This document shows, piece by piece, positions 40,384 to 49,745 of a DNA stretch of 64,000 bases. The stretch covers positions 136,028-200,027 of the forward strand of contig NZ_CH672376.1 of the NCBI RefSeq assembly GCF_000153105.1. Direction: 5' to 3'. The notes under the pieces were generated by a model, which had not been told where the DNA came from, did no database searches, and saw only the letters and a list, made by a program, of their open reading frames with translations. The stretch comes from Blastopirellula marina DSM 3645 (GTDB lineage Bacteria > Planctomycetota > Planctomycetia > Pirellulales > Pirellulaceae). How positions within the stretch are numbered: position 1 is the stretch's first letter; each line of letters opens with the position of its first letter. A program made the translations under genes and the position numbers.

Positions 40384-42050
40384 TGATTTGGGAGCCGCTC
40401 TCCAATCCAATCCTTTTTCAGTTGACGATGACGCTCGTCCATTTCGTTTGGCAGGGCGCTCTGATCTGGTTGTTTTGGGGCGCGGTGATGCGCTATTCGA
40501 CCCGACCAGAAACTCGCTACAACGCAGGCGTCATCGCGCTGGGCGTAATGCTCGCTTGTCCGATCGTGACGGCTTGTTTGACTCCACAGCGATCGCCGCA
40601 GGTGGCCGAGAGTCAAGTCGCCGCCGACCTAGAGAGCGCTAGAGTCATCGATGAAACAGGCCTGCTGACCTTGGCCGCAGCCGACGACTCAACAGTCGTC
40701 TTCTCGGACGCATCGGTGGGCGTCGCTTTGATTCAACGCTTTCAGCCGGCGCTGCTGCTGATCTGGTTGCTTGGCGTCGTGTTGCTTGGCGGACGGTTGC
40801 TGATCGCTTATGCGGCGACAGTTTGGTTGCGGAGCAAAGGAACGCGGCTTGAGCGTTCGATTCAAAGGATCGCCGATCAGATCAGTCGTCGTCTTGGATT
40901 TCTCGCCACGCCGCCGATCGGCGTTAGTTCGCAGATCGGCGAAGCGCTGACCTTGGGAGTGCTGCAGCCGATGGTCTTGCTCCCGGTCGCTTGGCTGACC
41001 GAACTATCTCCGGAAGTGCTTGAAGCGGTCATCGCGCATGAGTTGGCGCATGTTCGCCGCGGAGATTTATGGATCAACGCCGCGCAGCGCGTCGTAGAAA
41101 CGTTGTTTTTTTATCATCCGGCCGTCTGGTTTATTTCGCATCAGATTCGCGTCGAACGCGAGTTCTGCTGTGACGAACTAGCGATTCTCGCCACCGGCCG
41201 CCGGGTGCAATACGCCCAATCATTGGAACTTGTCGCACGACGGCAGATGAATCAGTCGGCCGTTGCGTTTGCTGCCCCGTTCTTAGGAGATCGCACGATG
41301 ACTTTGCTGAAGCGAGTTCGACACGCTCTGGGCATACCGCTCGGGCGCGAATCGGGTCGATTGTTGCCGGTTGGCCTGGCGTTGGTAGTCGTGCCTGTCG
41401 GCTTGTGGGTTGCGTCAGCGATGCTGGTTTCTCCCCGTTTGCTGGCCGAAGACGAGGCCGCAAATGGTCGCGAAGGTAACTTGGAACATCCCCGCGAAGG
41501 TATGTTCGGACCACCGCCGCGTCGTGAAGGACCGCCGCGTCGCGAGGGGGACTTCGGACCGCCGCCGCGCCGTGAAGGGGAGGTTGGTCCTCCGCGGGAT
41601 GAAATGATTGATCTGCTGCGAGAAGAAATGCAGATGCTTCGCGCCCATATGGATCGCATTCAACGTCGTTTGGACGAATTGCAAAGACCTCCTCGCCGTG
41701 ATGGAAACCGTCCGCGTCCCGACGGCATGCGTGACGGTGATCGCCCACGTCCCGAAGGACCGCCGCGAGATGGTGGTCGTCCGCGTCCCGAAGGAATGCG
41801 CGACGGTGATCGTCCACGTCCGGAAGGTCCGCCGCGAGATGGTGGTCGTCCGCGTCCCGAAGGAATGCGCGACGGTGATCGCCCACGTCCGGAAGGTCCG
41901 CCGCGAGATGGTGGTCGTCCGCGTCCCGAAGGAATGCGCGACGGTGATCGTCCACGTCCGGAAGGTCCGCCGCGAGATGGTGGTCGTCCGCGTCCCGAAG
42001 GACCACGTGAGGGCGACGCTGCTCCGGCGCCGCGATTGGATGCGGAATAG
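40383..42050 (+). CDS. M56-family (BlaR1/MecR1-like) zinc metallopeptidase with tandem-repeat tail
   Basis: 555 residues from ATG 40383, overlapping the BlaI stop by one base (TGATG). Membrane helices at about 10-40, 45-65, 120-140 and 315-345; the cytoplasmic metallopeptidase lies between, with zinc motif VIAHELAHVRRGD (HExxH) and the third ligand region VEREFCCDELAIL. There is no penicillin-binding sensor domain as in BlaR1. Instead the part after the last helix has a Pro/Arg/Glu linker (GPPPRREG units), a short coiled coil (about 405-435, IDLLREEMQMLRAHMDRIQRRL) and four 23-residue repeats beginning GMRDGDRPRPEGPPRDGG. A strong terminator follows at 42082-42113. Confidence 0.93.
   Translation: MIWEPLSNPILFQLTMTLVHFVWQGALIWLFWGAVMRYSTRPETRYNAGVIALGVMLACPIVTACLTPQRSPQVAESQVAADLESARVIDETGLLTLAAADDSTVVFSDASVGVALIQRFQPALLLIWLLGVVLLGGRLLIAYAATVWLRSKGTRLERSIQRIADQISRRLGFLATPPIGVSSQIGEALTLGVLQPMVLLPVAWLTELSPEVLEAVIAHELAHVRRGDLWINAAQRVVETLFFYHPAVWFISHQIRVEREFCCDELAILATGRRVQYAQSLELVARRQMNQSAVAFAAPFLGDRTMTLLKRVRHALGIPLGRESGRLLPVGLALVVVPVGLWVASAMLVSPRLLAEDEAANGREGNLEHPREGMFGPPPRREGPPRREGDFGPPPRREGEVGPPRDEMIDLLREEMQMLRAHMDRIQRRLDELQRPPRRDGNRPRPDGMRDGDRPRPEGPPRDGGRPRPEGMRDGDRPRPEGPPRDGGRPRPEGMRDGDRPRPEGPPRDGGRPRPEGMRDGDRPRPEGPPRDGGRPRPEGPREGDAAPAPRLDAE
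41724..41999 (+). repeat. 69-bp coding tandem repeat, four units
   Basis: Four copies of a 69-base unit starting ggcatgcgtgacggtgatcg (41724, 41793, 41862, 41931). Each encodes 23 residues (GMRDGDRPRPEGPPRDGG then RPRPE). Inner units are nearly identical in DNA, so the array is young or is being homogenised. The unit length is a multiple of three, so changes in copy number preserve the reading frame. Confidence 0.95.
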
Positions 42051-42081
42051 TTTTCTCAAAGAGAGCTTGTTGGAATCATCG

Positions 42082-42113
42082 AAGCCGAATGCGTATCGCA
42101 TTCGGCTTTTTCA
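42082..42113 (+). terminator. Rho-independent terminator after the M56 gene
   Basis: Perfect 12-bp stem aagccgaatgcg / cgcattcggctt with a 3-base loop, followed by a T run. Situated 30 bases past the stop. Confidence 0.9.
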
Positions 42114-42359
42114 TGCGCCAATCAAAGGTGGGGAATGCTCGTTAGCTAGCGGTTCAACAGGGAAATTTCGACCAATACGAAACTCCTCGGGCGAAACTTT
42201 CGTCCCACCGATTGGTTAGATCTAACACAAGGCGGATTTCTACGGTCAACAACGCAGCACAGCGACTATCGCTTGTCGCCGCGATTCAGCCGCAGCCGCG
42301 ACTATCGTTTTTGAACCTGGTTGCGCGGTTCGAGACTCATCACTGGAGAAGAGTGAATT

Positions 42360-43610
42360 ATGGATTGGTTCCTGCGTATTGCCCCCCTGTCGCGTCATGC
42401 TTTGACAGCTGGCGCATGTCTGGTCGGCGCTCTTGGCATGTCGACTTTCGCCCTCGCCGAGGAGGCCCCTATCGCCCCGCTGACCGAACAAGAACTCGCG
42501 GCCGAGTCGTATCAAGTCGACTTCAAACCGCCTGCCCGCGGCGACAAAGAAAAGGGGGACAAAGACCAGAAGGAAAAGGGAGACAAGGAGAAAGCCGAAC
42601 GTCGTGCTTCAAACAAACCGGGCGAGCATGGTGACAAGGACAAGGGAGAAAAAGGAAAAGAGGGCGAAGCAAAGGGCGAACATCGCGGTCATGGCCAGCA
42701 CGGCATGCATGATCGGCACGGCAAACCGGGCATGCATCACGCATGGGGCGGACATCGTTCCAACTTCGGCGGACATGGATTCCATGGATCGGCGTTTGGC
42801 GGCACTCGTTCCGGTCACCCCGGCTTTGGCGGTCACGCGATGCGCGGCATGGCGATGCAGCATGGCTTCGGTCCGATGCATGGTGGACACGGTCATGCAG
42901 GTTTTGGTCCCGGACATGGCAAATCAGCGCATGCCGATCGTTCGCCTGGAATGGCTGACCCGCGAGCCGCGATGATGCGTCAGCAGATGCAGATCCAAGC
43001 GCTGGAACAAAAGGTCGAACGTTTGGCGAACGCGATCCGCGGCGGCCATCCGGAAGTGAAGAAACCGGAACATGCTCCGGGACATCACGGCGCCGCGAAG
43101 CCAGGCATGCCAGGCGTCGCCAATCCCAGCGTCGCGATTCATCGTTTGATGGCCGAGAACGCCCAACTGAAACAAAAGGTGGCTCGCCTAGAAAACGCGA
43201 TGAAAGCGGACAAACCGGAAGGGAAGAAAGACGAAGCCAAGAAAGAAGAATCGGCTCGTCGTCCTGATGCCGCCGGCCCGCGTGGACCGATGATGCGCGG
43301 CGGATTGGGAGGCTTTTCTGGTCGCGGTTTCGAGGGAATGCGTGGTCCGGCTGGCCCCCGTGGTCCGATCGCTCGCGGCCCGCGTGACGGAGAACGAGAA
43401 CGACCGCAGGCTGGTCCGCGAGACGGCGAGCGTCGTGATCGTGAACGAGGAAAACGTGACGAGGATCGGAAAGAGAGCGATCGTCGTAGCGAGAATCGTA
43501 CGGAGTCGCGCGAAGGTTTTGTGCTCGACACCAACGGCGACGGATTCAACGATTCGCCGGCCGAAGTTGCGGAAGTCGTCGTCGAAGTTGCCGTTGTCGA
43601 CGCCGAGTAA
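42360..43610 (+). CDS. Exported low-complexity His/Gly- and Arg/Asp-rich protein
   Basis: 416 residues. A signal-like N-terminus ends FALAE near residue 34. It is built of segments of different bias: Lys/Glu/Asp (55-110), Gly/His/Met (about 110-190, for example GGHGFHGSAFGG and MHGGHGHAGFGPGHG), two coiled-coil stretches (about 205-225 QMQIQALEQKVERLANAI and 262-282 MAENAQLKQKVARLENAM), Pro/Gly/Arg (300-345) and Arg/Asp/Glu (345-385), then an EF-hand-like DTNGDGFND near 390. The His/Gly segment could bind metal; the coiled coils suggest oligomers. The gene follows the M56 gene by 310 bases but a terminator separates them. Function unknown. Confidence 0.85.
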   Translation: MDWFLRIAPLSRHALTAGACLVGALGMSTFALAEEAPIAPLTEQELAAESYQVDFKPPARGDKEKGDKDQKEKGDKEKAERRASNKPGEHGDKDKGEKGKEGEAKGEHRGHGQHGMHDRHGKPGMHHAWGGHRSNFGGHGFHGSAFGGTRSGHPGFGGHAMRGMAMQHGFGPMHGGHGHAGFGPGHGKSAHADRSPGMADPRAAMMRQQMQIQALEQKVERLANAIRGGHPEVKKPEHAPGHHGAAKPGMPGVANPSVAIHRLMAENAQLKQKVARLENAMKADKPEGKKDEAKKEESARRPDAAGPRGPMMRGGLGGFSGRGFEGMRGPAGPRGPIARGPRDGERERPQAGPRDGERRDRERGKRDEDRKESDRRSENRTESREGFVLDTNGDGFNDSPAEVAEVVVEVAVVDAE

Positions 43611-43663
43611 TTGGATTGACGGCTAGGCAGGGAAGCCGGGCCGACCTACGAAATAAATCAGAC

Positions 43664-43698
43664 GAAGCCGAACGTCATGTCGTTCGGCTTCGCTCTTT
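43664..43698 (+). terminator. Rho-independent terminator after the His/Gly-rich protein gene
   Basis: Perfect 11-bp stem gaagccgaacg / cgttcggcttc, 6-base loop, followed by gctcttttctt. It lies between convergent genes. Confidence 0.85.
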
Positions 43699-43703
43699 TC
43701 TTG

Positions 43704-46700
43704 TCACGCTTCGTCGTCGTCTTCGTACTCTTCGTCATCCGCTTCCGATGGGGTAAGCGACGTTTGCCAAGGATCGATCTCGTCATGCAGTTGCTCGATA
43801 CCGAGCACCTTTTGCGGTACGAACAACGCTTCTTGCTCTTCGTCGTCGCCGCCAAAGTGCCGCCGTCGCTCGATCTTCATCACTTCCGCTTCCAGCGCCA
43901 CCAACCAACCCGGCACGTCGAGACCGACGCCGCTCGGCTCTTCGACCAGAACATCCGCTTCTTTGCGGAGCAGCTCGAACGCGGTATGCGTTTGGCCGCC
44001 GGCTTCTTCCATCGCTTGTTCGACCAGCGAGCAAACGCGATCGACCGCCAGCGGCTGTAAGAAGCGTTGGTGAATGCGGTCGGCGATGGTCGGCATCCGC
44101 ATCGAGTATTTTTGCTGCAATTCGCCGAGCTGAGCGACAAACTTGTTCGCTTCGTCGCCGATCCGTTCGGCCAGCGCGCGACGCCATAGCTGGGCCGCTT
44201 CGGCATGGCCGCGGCGCACCAGGATTTCATGCGCCAGCACGACCGGCTTCAGATTCCACTCGATCCGCTCGTACATCGTTTGCAGACGGAGGAAATCGAG
44301 GAACATGTACAGGAGTTCGCCCCGATCGCTTTGCGTGGTCGTGCTGTTGTAGTCGCGGTACTCCGGATAGTTTTCGAGGACCGCTTCGAGCGTCATCGTG
44401 ATGCACTCGACCGCGCGGCGCTGGTCGCGTTCGTCCTGGATCGCCGTCACAAACGCGGGCCAATCTTCCTCGACCATTTCGCTTCGAATGCGATCGATCC
44501 AGACGTGAACCCCCTGATGCAAGATCGAGCGGATGTTGCCGCGGTTGAAGAAGTATTGCGTAAACAAGTCGCCGCCGTAGCTTTCGATGAACGTCTTGAT
44601 CTGCGTCCACCGCGGCTCGTCCTGGAACTTTTCGACCGCCGACAGCCGCAATGTGCGACTGTGGTGCAGCCAGACGATCAGCATGTGCTGCGTGATCTGT
44701 TCGAGACATTCGACGAGCTCGGTCTCGACGGTGCGAGTTTTCTTTTTGCTTTTGGAGCCTGCTTTCCATTGTTTCGACGAATCGGAAAGTGCGCTGACCA
44801 GCGACGTGTAGGCGGTTTCAAAGAGCGAATCGAACTCGGTGACGGCGCTGGGACCGACGGGGTTGTCGCGCTCCATCGCGCGGGCCGTTTCCAGCAGTTG
44901 CCGCGTGCGCTCGAACATGCCGAGCCGCGGCAGCCAGGCGAGCAACTCGCGAATCGCGCCTTGGCGAACGCGGGCCGCAACGATTTGACCCGGCGCGCCC
45001 CCTTTGCCGATCGGGATGTACAGCAGCGGTTTCGACGTGACGGCTTCGATAAACTCTTGCCAAAGATCGCTTGCTTCGCCGCCGCGATCGGCCAGCAGCG
45101 AGGTCAGCACGAGCACCCCTTGGCGATGTTCGTCGGCTAATTCTGGCGGAAGTTGCTGCTGGAACGTCAGCGCGGTTTGCGACGTCTCGTTGTTAGAGCG
45201 GACGGCGGCCGCTTCGAGCAAGCGCGCCGATGATGCGGCCGCGGCGGCGGTGATGATCGTGCGCTCCAGCACAAATTCTTTGATCGCTCGCTGGCGGTCA
45301 AAATCGATCATCGACTGATGATCGCCGCCCGGACGCGGCAGTTGATAACGATGCACCGACGCCAACAACTGCAGCAATCCGCCCAGGTTAGAGACCGCTC
45401 GCTCGCGCATTTCGATCAGACGCTCGGCGGCTTGCGAATCGGGCGGCTGCATCGCCGCTTCCATCGCCGTCATGCGCCACAGTCGCGCAATGCACTCCAA
45501 GAACAAGAGCCGTAGATTGACGCGCCGCGATTCGGCGTGCAGTTCTTCCTTGCTTTCTTCGGCCGAAGAATCGGACCCTTGCACGTCCCCTTCGACGCCG
45601 TCGTCGGTGCTATCAATGTAGGTGACCTCTTCGTAGGCCGCGCCGTACAGATCGTCTTCGTCGCCGGGAGGTTCGGCGAACAGCGCCGCGAGATCGTCGC
45701 CGCCGCCGTTGGACTTGCCGCCAGAGAGCCAAGTGGGCGGATTCCAGTATTCGCCGGCGTTCGCTTCCATAAAGTCGAACATGCGGCACGCGAGCATCCA
45801 GCGTTTCTCGGGCGACGTCTCGGTTCGCCGCATCCGCCGCATCCATTCGCGGGCCATCGGAAAGAACGACGCTTCCCCCAGTTGCAACGGAACGTGATCG
45901 GCTCGTTCAAGCCAATGAATCAGCAGCGACAACGCCGCGACAAAGTCGTTGCGTTCCAGCAGCGCTTCGATCACCAGCGCGTACGCTTTCGGCGAGTCGA
46001 ACATCGCAGCGTGCGGCGCCCAAAAGCCGACATCGCCGGTCGCTGCGCCTCCTTGATGCCAAAGTCGCAGCGCCGACGCAACATGCTGAGCGGCGTCGAA
46101 CGCTTCTGCGGCGTTGATCGCTTCGACGCTGGAAACTTCGTGCGCGGCGAACTTGCCCCACCACTCCGAGAAGGAGGAGAAGCGCTTCTCAATTTGTGTC
46201 GCGGCGTCGGCGTCATTGATCGCGGCCGCTTCGCTCCAGATGCGAGACATCAGATTCATGATGATCTCCGTCATCTGCAACAGATCGTCGACGCGATGAT
46301 CGCGGACGCTATTTTCCATCGACGGAAAAAGACTGAACTGCGCCTCGAATCCCAGGATATTCCAAGGATCGACCAAAGCGCCGCAGGCGATCCCCCGCTG
46401 CAGTCGGTCGATGATCTTGTCGACATACTCGACGGCCGAGCCGAGCTCGCGATGATCGACCGCCTGATTTGACAACGTCACAAAGCAGACGATCCGGCAA
46501 CTCATGCGAGCCGACGCGGTCGGCACGACATCGACCTGGTGGCCGGCTTCTTCCGGATAGCCCATTCGCGCAAACAGCTGAGCCAGATGGACGTGCGCCA
46601 ATTGGCGAGCGCGGCGCTGACTGAGGACGCCGTTCAAATGTTGGCGAGCGGCGCCAAACGGCTGTCGGCGGATGATCGCTTCTTGTTGCAACCGCTTGCC

Positions 46701-47714
46701 ATGTTCTCCTTCGATCTTATGGACCAGTTCCGCGTAAAAGCGATCGCGGTAACTCGCGATCTGCGGCAACAGCGTTGCTAGCGAGATGTCCGAAGTGTAG
46801 GTGTCTGGTCCGCGGCCCGAGATGCCGGCGCCCATCAAGATGACGCCGGCCAAGACGGCGGCCGCTTCGACTTCCAATTCTTCGAGCGTCGCTTCCTGCC
46901 CCTCTTCGACGCGACGCATCAGCGCATCGAGCGTCACTTGCTGAACCACGAACCGGCGATAGCGACCGGAAGTATCGATATGATCGGGGTCCCACTGACC
47001 AAATTGATAGTTGGGACGTTTGTTGACCGGGTGATCAAAATCGTACGCGCGGGGATCAAACGCCAACTCTTCCAGCATGTCTGGTTCAAAGCAAGCGTCA
47101 TGCAGGATATCGGGGCTGGTCGCTTGGATCAGTTCGAGCGCTTTTGTCGTGACGCGGTAGTAACGACCAATCGAGACGCCTGAGCCGGCCAGAAAGATCG
47201 GGACCGGACGGCAGTACTCGTGGTCGTAAGGTCGCATCCGCCGCGACTGCAGCGCGGCGATCGGTCGGTGACCGATATAATCATTAAGCAGGCCGATCGC
47301 GCCGGCGCGAACTCGCTCTACTTCATCCCAGGGACCCCCTTGCTGGAGGGTCGCCTCGGCGGCGCGAACGACAAAGTAAGGGAGAAAGATCGCTTCGTCG
47401 ACTTGGTGAAAGAGGAGATCGCGATGAAATTCGAGATAGCCAGGAAGTACATGGTCAAACAGGCAGTTCAATACCCCAGCCGCTTGATCGGTATCGGCGA
47501 ACGCCGCCGAACTACCTGACAGGCGCGTTAGCTCTTCCCGGAGCGCATCTCCCAAGCGAGCCCAGGTCGGGCGAGACCGCGGCTCTCCCGGTGCAACGGC
47601 GGCATAGAGTTCATTCACCGCCGAGGCGAATTTCGGGTCATAGGCGCCGGCGGAAAAGTTTAGATAGCCCAGCGTTCTTTCGATTTGAGTCGAGAATTGG
47701 CTCAACGAGGGCAT
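43704..47714 (-). CDS. Very large cytoplasmic protein of unknown function
   Basis: 1336 residues, one uninterrupted gene, with no signal peptide or membrane helix. Almost entirely predicted alpha-helical. An N-terminal domain of about 350 residues has Trp/Tyr-rich conserved-looking motifs (VDEAIFLPYFVVRAAEA; GRYYRVTTKALELIQAT; RPNYQFGQWDPDHID). The middle (about 350-640) has TPR-like helix pairs (HLAQLFARMGYPEEAGHQV; YALVIEALLERNDFVAALSLLIHWLE). An acidic linker is at about 670-710. The C-terminal half (about 710-1310) is again helical, with repeated W/H-containing segments (WLHHSRTLRLSAVEKF; FFNRGNIRSILHQGVHVWIDRI). The terminus is acidic (EADDEEYEDDDEA). I do not recognise the family. Transcribed alone; convergent with the His/Gly-rich protein gene. 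Confidence 0.93.
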   Translation of the reverse strand: MPSLSQFSTQIERTLGYLNFSAGAYDPKFASAVNELYAAVAPGEPRSRPTWARLGDALREELTRLSGSSAAFADTDQAAGVLNCLFDHVLPGYLEFHRDLLFHQVDEAIFLPYFVVRAAEATLQQGGPWDEVERVRAGAIGLLNDYIGHRPIAALQSRRMRPYDHEYCRPVPIFLAGSGVSIGRYYRVTTKALELIQATSPDILHDACFEPDMLEELAFDPRAYDFDHPVNKRPNYQFGQWDPDHIDTSGRYRRFVVQQVTLDALMRRVEEGQEATLEELEVEAAAVLAGVILMGAGISGRGPDTYTSDISLATLLPQIASYRDRFYAELVHKIEGEHGKRLQQEAIIRRQPFGAARQHLNGVLSQRRARQLAHVHLAQLFARMGYPEEAGHQVDVVPTASARMSCRIVCFVTLSNQAVDHRELGSAVEYVDKIIDRLQRGIACGALVDPWNILGFEAQFSLFPSMENSVRDHRVDDLLQMTEIIMNLMSRIWSEAAAINDADAATQIEKRFSSFSEWWGKFAAHEVSSVEAINAAEAFDAAQHVASALRLWHQGGAATGDVGFWAPHAAMFDSPKAYALVIEALLERNDFVAALSLLIHWLERADHVPLQLGEASFFPMAREWMRRMRRTETSPEKRWMLACRMFDFMEANAGEYWNPPTWLSGGKSNGGGDDLAALFAEPPGDEDDLYGAAYEEVTYIDSTDDGVEGDVQGSDSSAEESKEELHAESRRVNLRLLFLECIARLWRMTAMEAAMQPPDSQAAERLIEMRERAVSNLGGLLQLLASVHRYQLPRPGGDHQSMIDFDRQRAIKEFVLERTIITAAAAASSARLLEAAAVRSNNETSQTALTFQQQLPPELADEHRQGVLVLTSLLADRGGEASDLWQEFIEAVTSKPLLYIPIGKGGAPGQIVAARVRQGAIRELLAWLPRLGMFERTRQLLETARAMERDNPVGPSAVTEFDSLFETAYTSLVSALSDSSKQWKAGSKSKKKTRTVETELVECLEQITQHMLIVWLHHSRTLRLSAVEKFQDEPRWTQIKTFIESYGGDLFTQYFFNRGNIRSILHQGVHVWIDRIRSEMVEEDWPAFVTAIQDERDQRRAVECITMTLEAVLENYPEYRDYNSTTTQSDRGELLYMFLDFLRLQTMYERIEWNLKPVVLAHEILVRRGHAEAAQLWRRALAERIGDEANKFVAQLGELQQKYSMRMPTIADRIHQRFLQPLAVDRVCSLVEQAMEEAGGQTHTAFELLRKEADVLVEEPSGVGLDVPGWLVALEAEVMKIERRRHFGGDDEEQEALFVPQKVLGIEQLHDEIDPWQTSLTPSEADDEEYEDDDEA

Positions 47715-48092
47715 GAGGTTCCGTTCTGGCCTGGACCGGCGTGCAATTCAAAGTGATGCATGGACAAGCTTTGCGGCGCACCCGACTTGGCGCCAGTTAC
47801 GGCCTAAACGGCCGCAAACCCTTCATCCTAGGAAGACCCAGGCGGATGGTCTAGGCGACAGACGCACCCGGGCGAGGGAAAAGAAGTCGTAAGTAACCTC
47901 TGTTTAACTACTTAGCGACGTTCCGCACTCTCCCCGCCCAAAGGAACGAGGCGAAAACTTGCCTGCATGCATGTGTCTTAACTCTCCTAGATTTCTTACT
48001 TTATCCGCGCTCGGCTCGGGAACGTTGACTATGATAGAGATTGCTTTTCCCCACTCATTGGCCGACGTTTTCGACTCGTTCTGAGGATTTCG
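47715..48092. other. 378-base divergent intergenic region
   Basis: Separates the start of the 1336-residue protein gene (minus) from the propeller gene (plus), so both promoters must lie here. No clear -35/-10 pair, hairpin or small gene was found; GAGGA precedes the ATG at 48093. Confidence 0.5.
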
Positions 48093-49685
48093 ATGACGCT
48101 CCGTTTTTCGCGCTGTTTTGCCGTACTCCTTCTTTCGCTGTCGATATCGTCCGCGGTGCTGGCCCAATATGGACGCACGATTCTGGACGATGTCAGCTTG
48201 CAGCGATTAGGGCTTGAAAAGAAGTGGTCGACTCAGCTTCCGATCGGCGTCACCGGCGCCAAGCTCAGCTCGTTGTCGCATACGATCACAGCGGACGACA
48301 TGCAGACCGTTTACGAGGTCAGCTACCTCGGCCGCTCGACGATGTTCTCGTCGCGCGATTTGAACCCCTTTGGCAAACCGCTAGGCGCCGAGGGCGCCAA
48401 AGCGAAGGCCGAACAGTTTGTCGCGCGGTTGGATCAAACGAAGGAAGAGCCGAAGGTCACCGAGCATCAGGTTCCCAAGGTCTTACTGCTTGCACAAAGC
48501 ACCTCTGGAACGCTGAATGCGCTGGATGGTCAAACCGGACGAAAGCTCTGGACGCAATTGCCTGGCCAGCCGTTTCATCCGTCGCAAAAAGCGTCGGCCG
48601 ACGGCAAATATGTCGCGACCATCAATGGGCTCACGCTGTACGTCTTGCATCGTGAGAACGGCGAACTCGTTTGGAAACGGAATCTCAGCAGCGCGCCTTC
48701 CGCCGGCGCCGTGATCGGCGAGGGACATATCTACGCACCGCTGATGAACGGCGTAATCGAGATCTATGACCTGACCGATAGCACCAAGCCGGTGGGTCGA
48801 TTCCAGTCGTTTGGCCAAATTTTCGCCAATCCGACGATTACCGAAGCGACCGTCACCTGGCCGACCAATCGGGGATTTGTCTACGCTGGAAATTCGTTTG
48901 ATGACAAGTTTCGCTACCGCATCGAAGCGACCGGCGAAGTGATTGCTCCCACAACTCATCTGGCGCCGAGCCTGAACTTCTTCGCGACGACCAGCGGATA
49001 TGCTTACGGCATTTATCAACGGGACGGCCGCATCGAATGGCGCCGCTCGTTCGGCGAACCGATCGTCGATTCGGTCCCCGCCATCGGCGACACCGCCTAT
49101 ATAATTTTGCAGCGCGGCGGCATGCATGCGGTCGACGCCTACACCGGCGAAGAAAGGTGGTACGTCCCAGGCGTTCGTCAATTTTTGGCCGCCAGCGCTG
49201 AACACGTTTACGTCTTGGACGATCGGCATCGGCTGTTGAAGTTGGAGCAAATCTCTGGCGCAGTCGAGGCGCAGTTGAGCGTTCGCGACTTCGACTATTT
49301 CTACTCGAACTATGAATCGGACCGGATTATTCTCGGCACCAAGTCGGGCGTCCTGTATGTCTTGCAAGAGCAAGGCAAGGATTTCCCGATGGTTCATATC
49401 CCGCTCAAAACCGACGAAGAAGAAGCCGCCCAACCAGAAGAAACCGACGACAAGAAGCCGGAGACGCCGATGGAAGAGACCAAGCCGGCCAGCAACGATC
49501 CGTTTGGCGGCGGTGATAACCCGTTCGGCGGCAGCGATCCCTTTGGCGGTGGAGACGCAAAAGACGACGCCGACAACTCGGGAGGCAGCGATCCCTTTGG
49601 CGGCGGCTCCAATCCGTTTGGCGGCGGGAGCAACCCGTTCGGCGGTGGAGACGGTGGGGCGATGGATAACCCCTTCGGAAACTAA
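48093..49685 (+). CDS. Exported beta-propeller protein with DPFGGG/NPFGGG tail
   Basis: 530 residues. Signal peptide about 1-25 (CFAVLLLSLSISSAVLAQY). A seven- or eight-bladed PQQ/quinoprotein-like propeller (about 40-440), with NALDGQTGRKLWTQL, YVLHRENGELVWKRN and HAVDAYTGEERWYVPG. The C-terminal 85 residues are acidic then built of short repeats DPFGGG, NPFGGG and NPFGGS, ending MDNPFGN. Such Asn/Asp-Pro-Phe-Gly tails are frequent on planctomycete exported proteins; they may act as flexible spacers or binding peptides. AGGA lies 6 bases before the ATG. A terminator is at 49746-49778. Confidence 0.92.
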   Translation: MTLRFSRCFAVLLLSLSISSAVLAQYGRTILDDVSLQRLGLEKKWSTQLPIGVTGAKLSSLSHTITADDMQTVYEVSYLGRSTMFSSRDLNPFGKPLGAEGAKAKAEQFVARLDQTKEEPKVTEHQVPKVLLLAQSTSGTLNALDGQTGRKLWTQLPGQPFHPSQKASADGKYVATINGLTLYVLHRENGELVWKRNLSSAPSAGAVIGEGHIYAPLMNGVIEIYDLTDSTKPVGRFQSFGQIFANPTITEATVTWPTNRGFVYAGNSFDDKFRYRIEATGEVIAPTTHLAPSLNFFATTSGYAYGIYQRDGRIEWRRSFGEPIVDSVPAIGDTAYIILQRGGMHAVDAYTGEERWYVPGVRQFLAASAEHVYVLDDRHRLLKLEQISGAVEAQLSVRDFDYFYSNYESDRIILGTKSGVLYVLQEQGKDFPMVHIPLKTDEEEAAQPEETDDKKPETPMEETKPASNDPFGGGDNPFGGSDPFGGGDAKDDADNSGGSDPFGGGSNPFGGGSNPFGGGDGGAMDNPFGN

Positions 49686-49745
49686 ATCACAATTTAGGGG
49701 CGGCTCCCACGGCCATCGCGCTGTGACGAGCTGCCCCGATCGGAC

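Noticed and set aside
41131-42101. Minus-strand frames over the 69-bp repeats
   Set aside because: Result of the in-frame repeat period and absence of stops in GC-rich DNA; the plus strand has the M56 zinc motifs.
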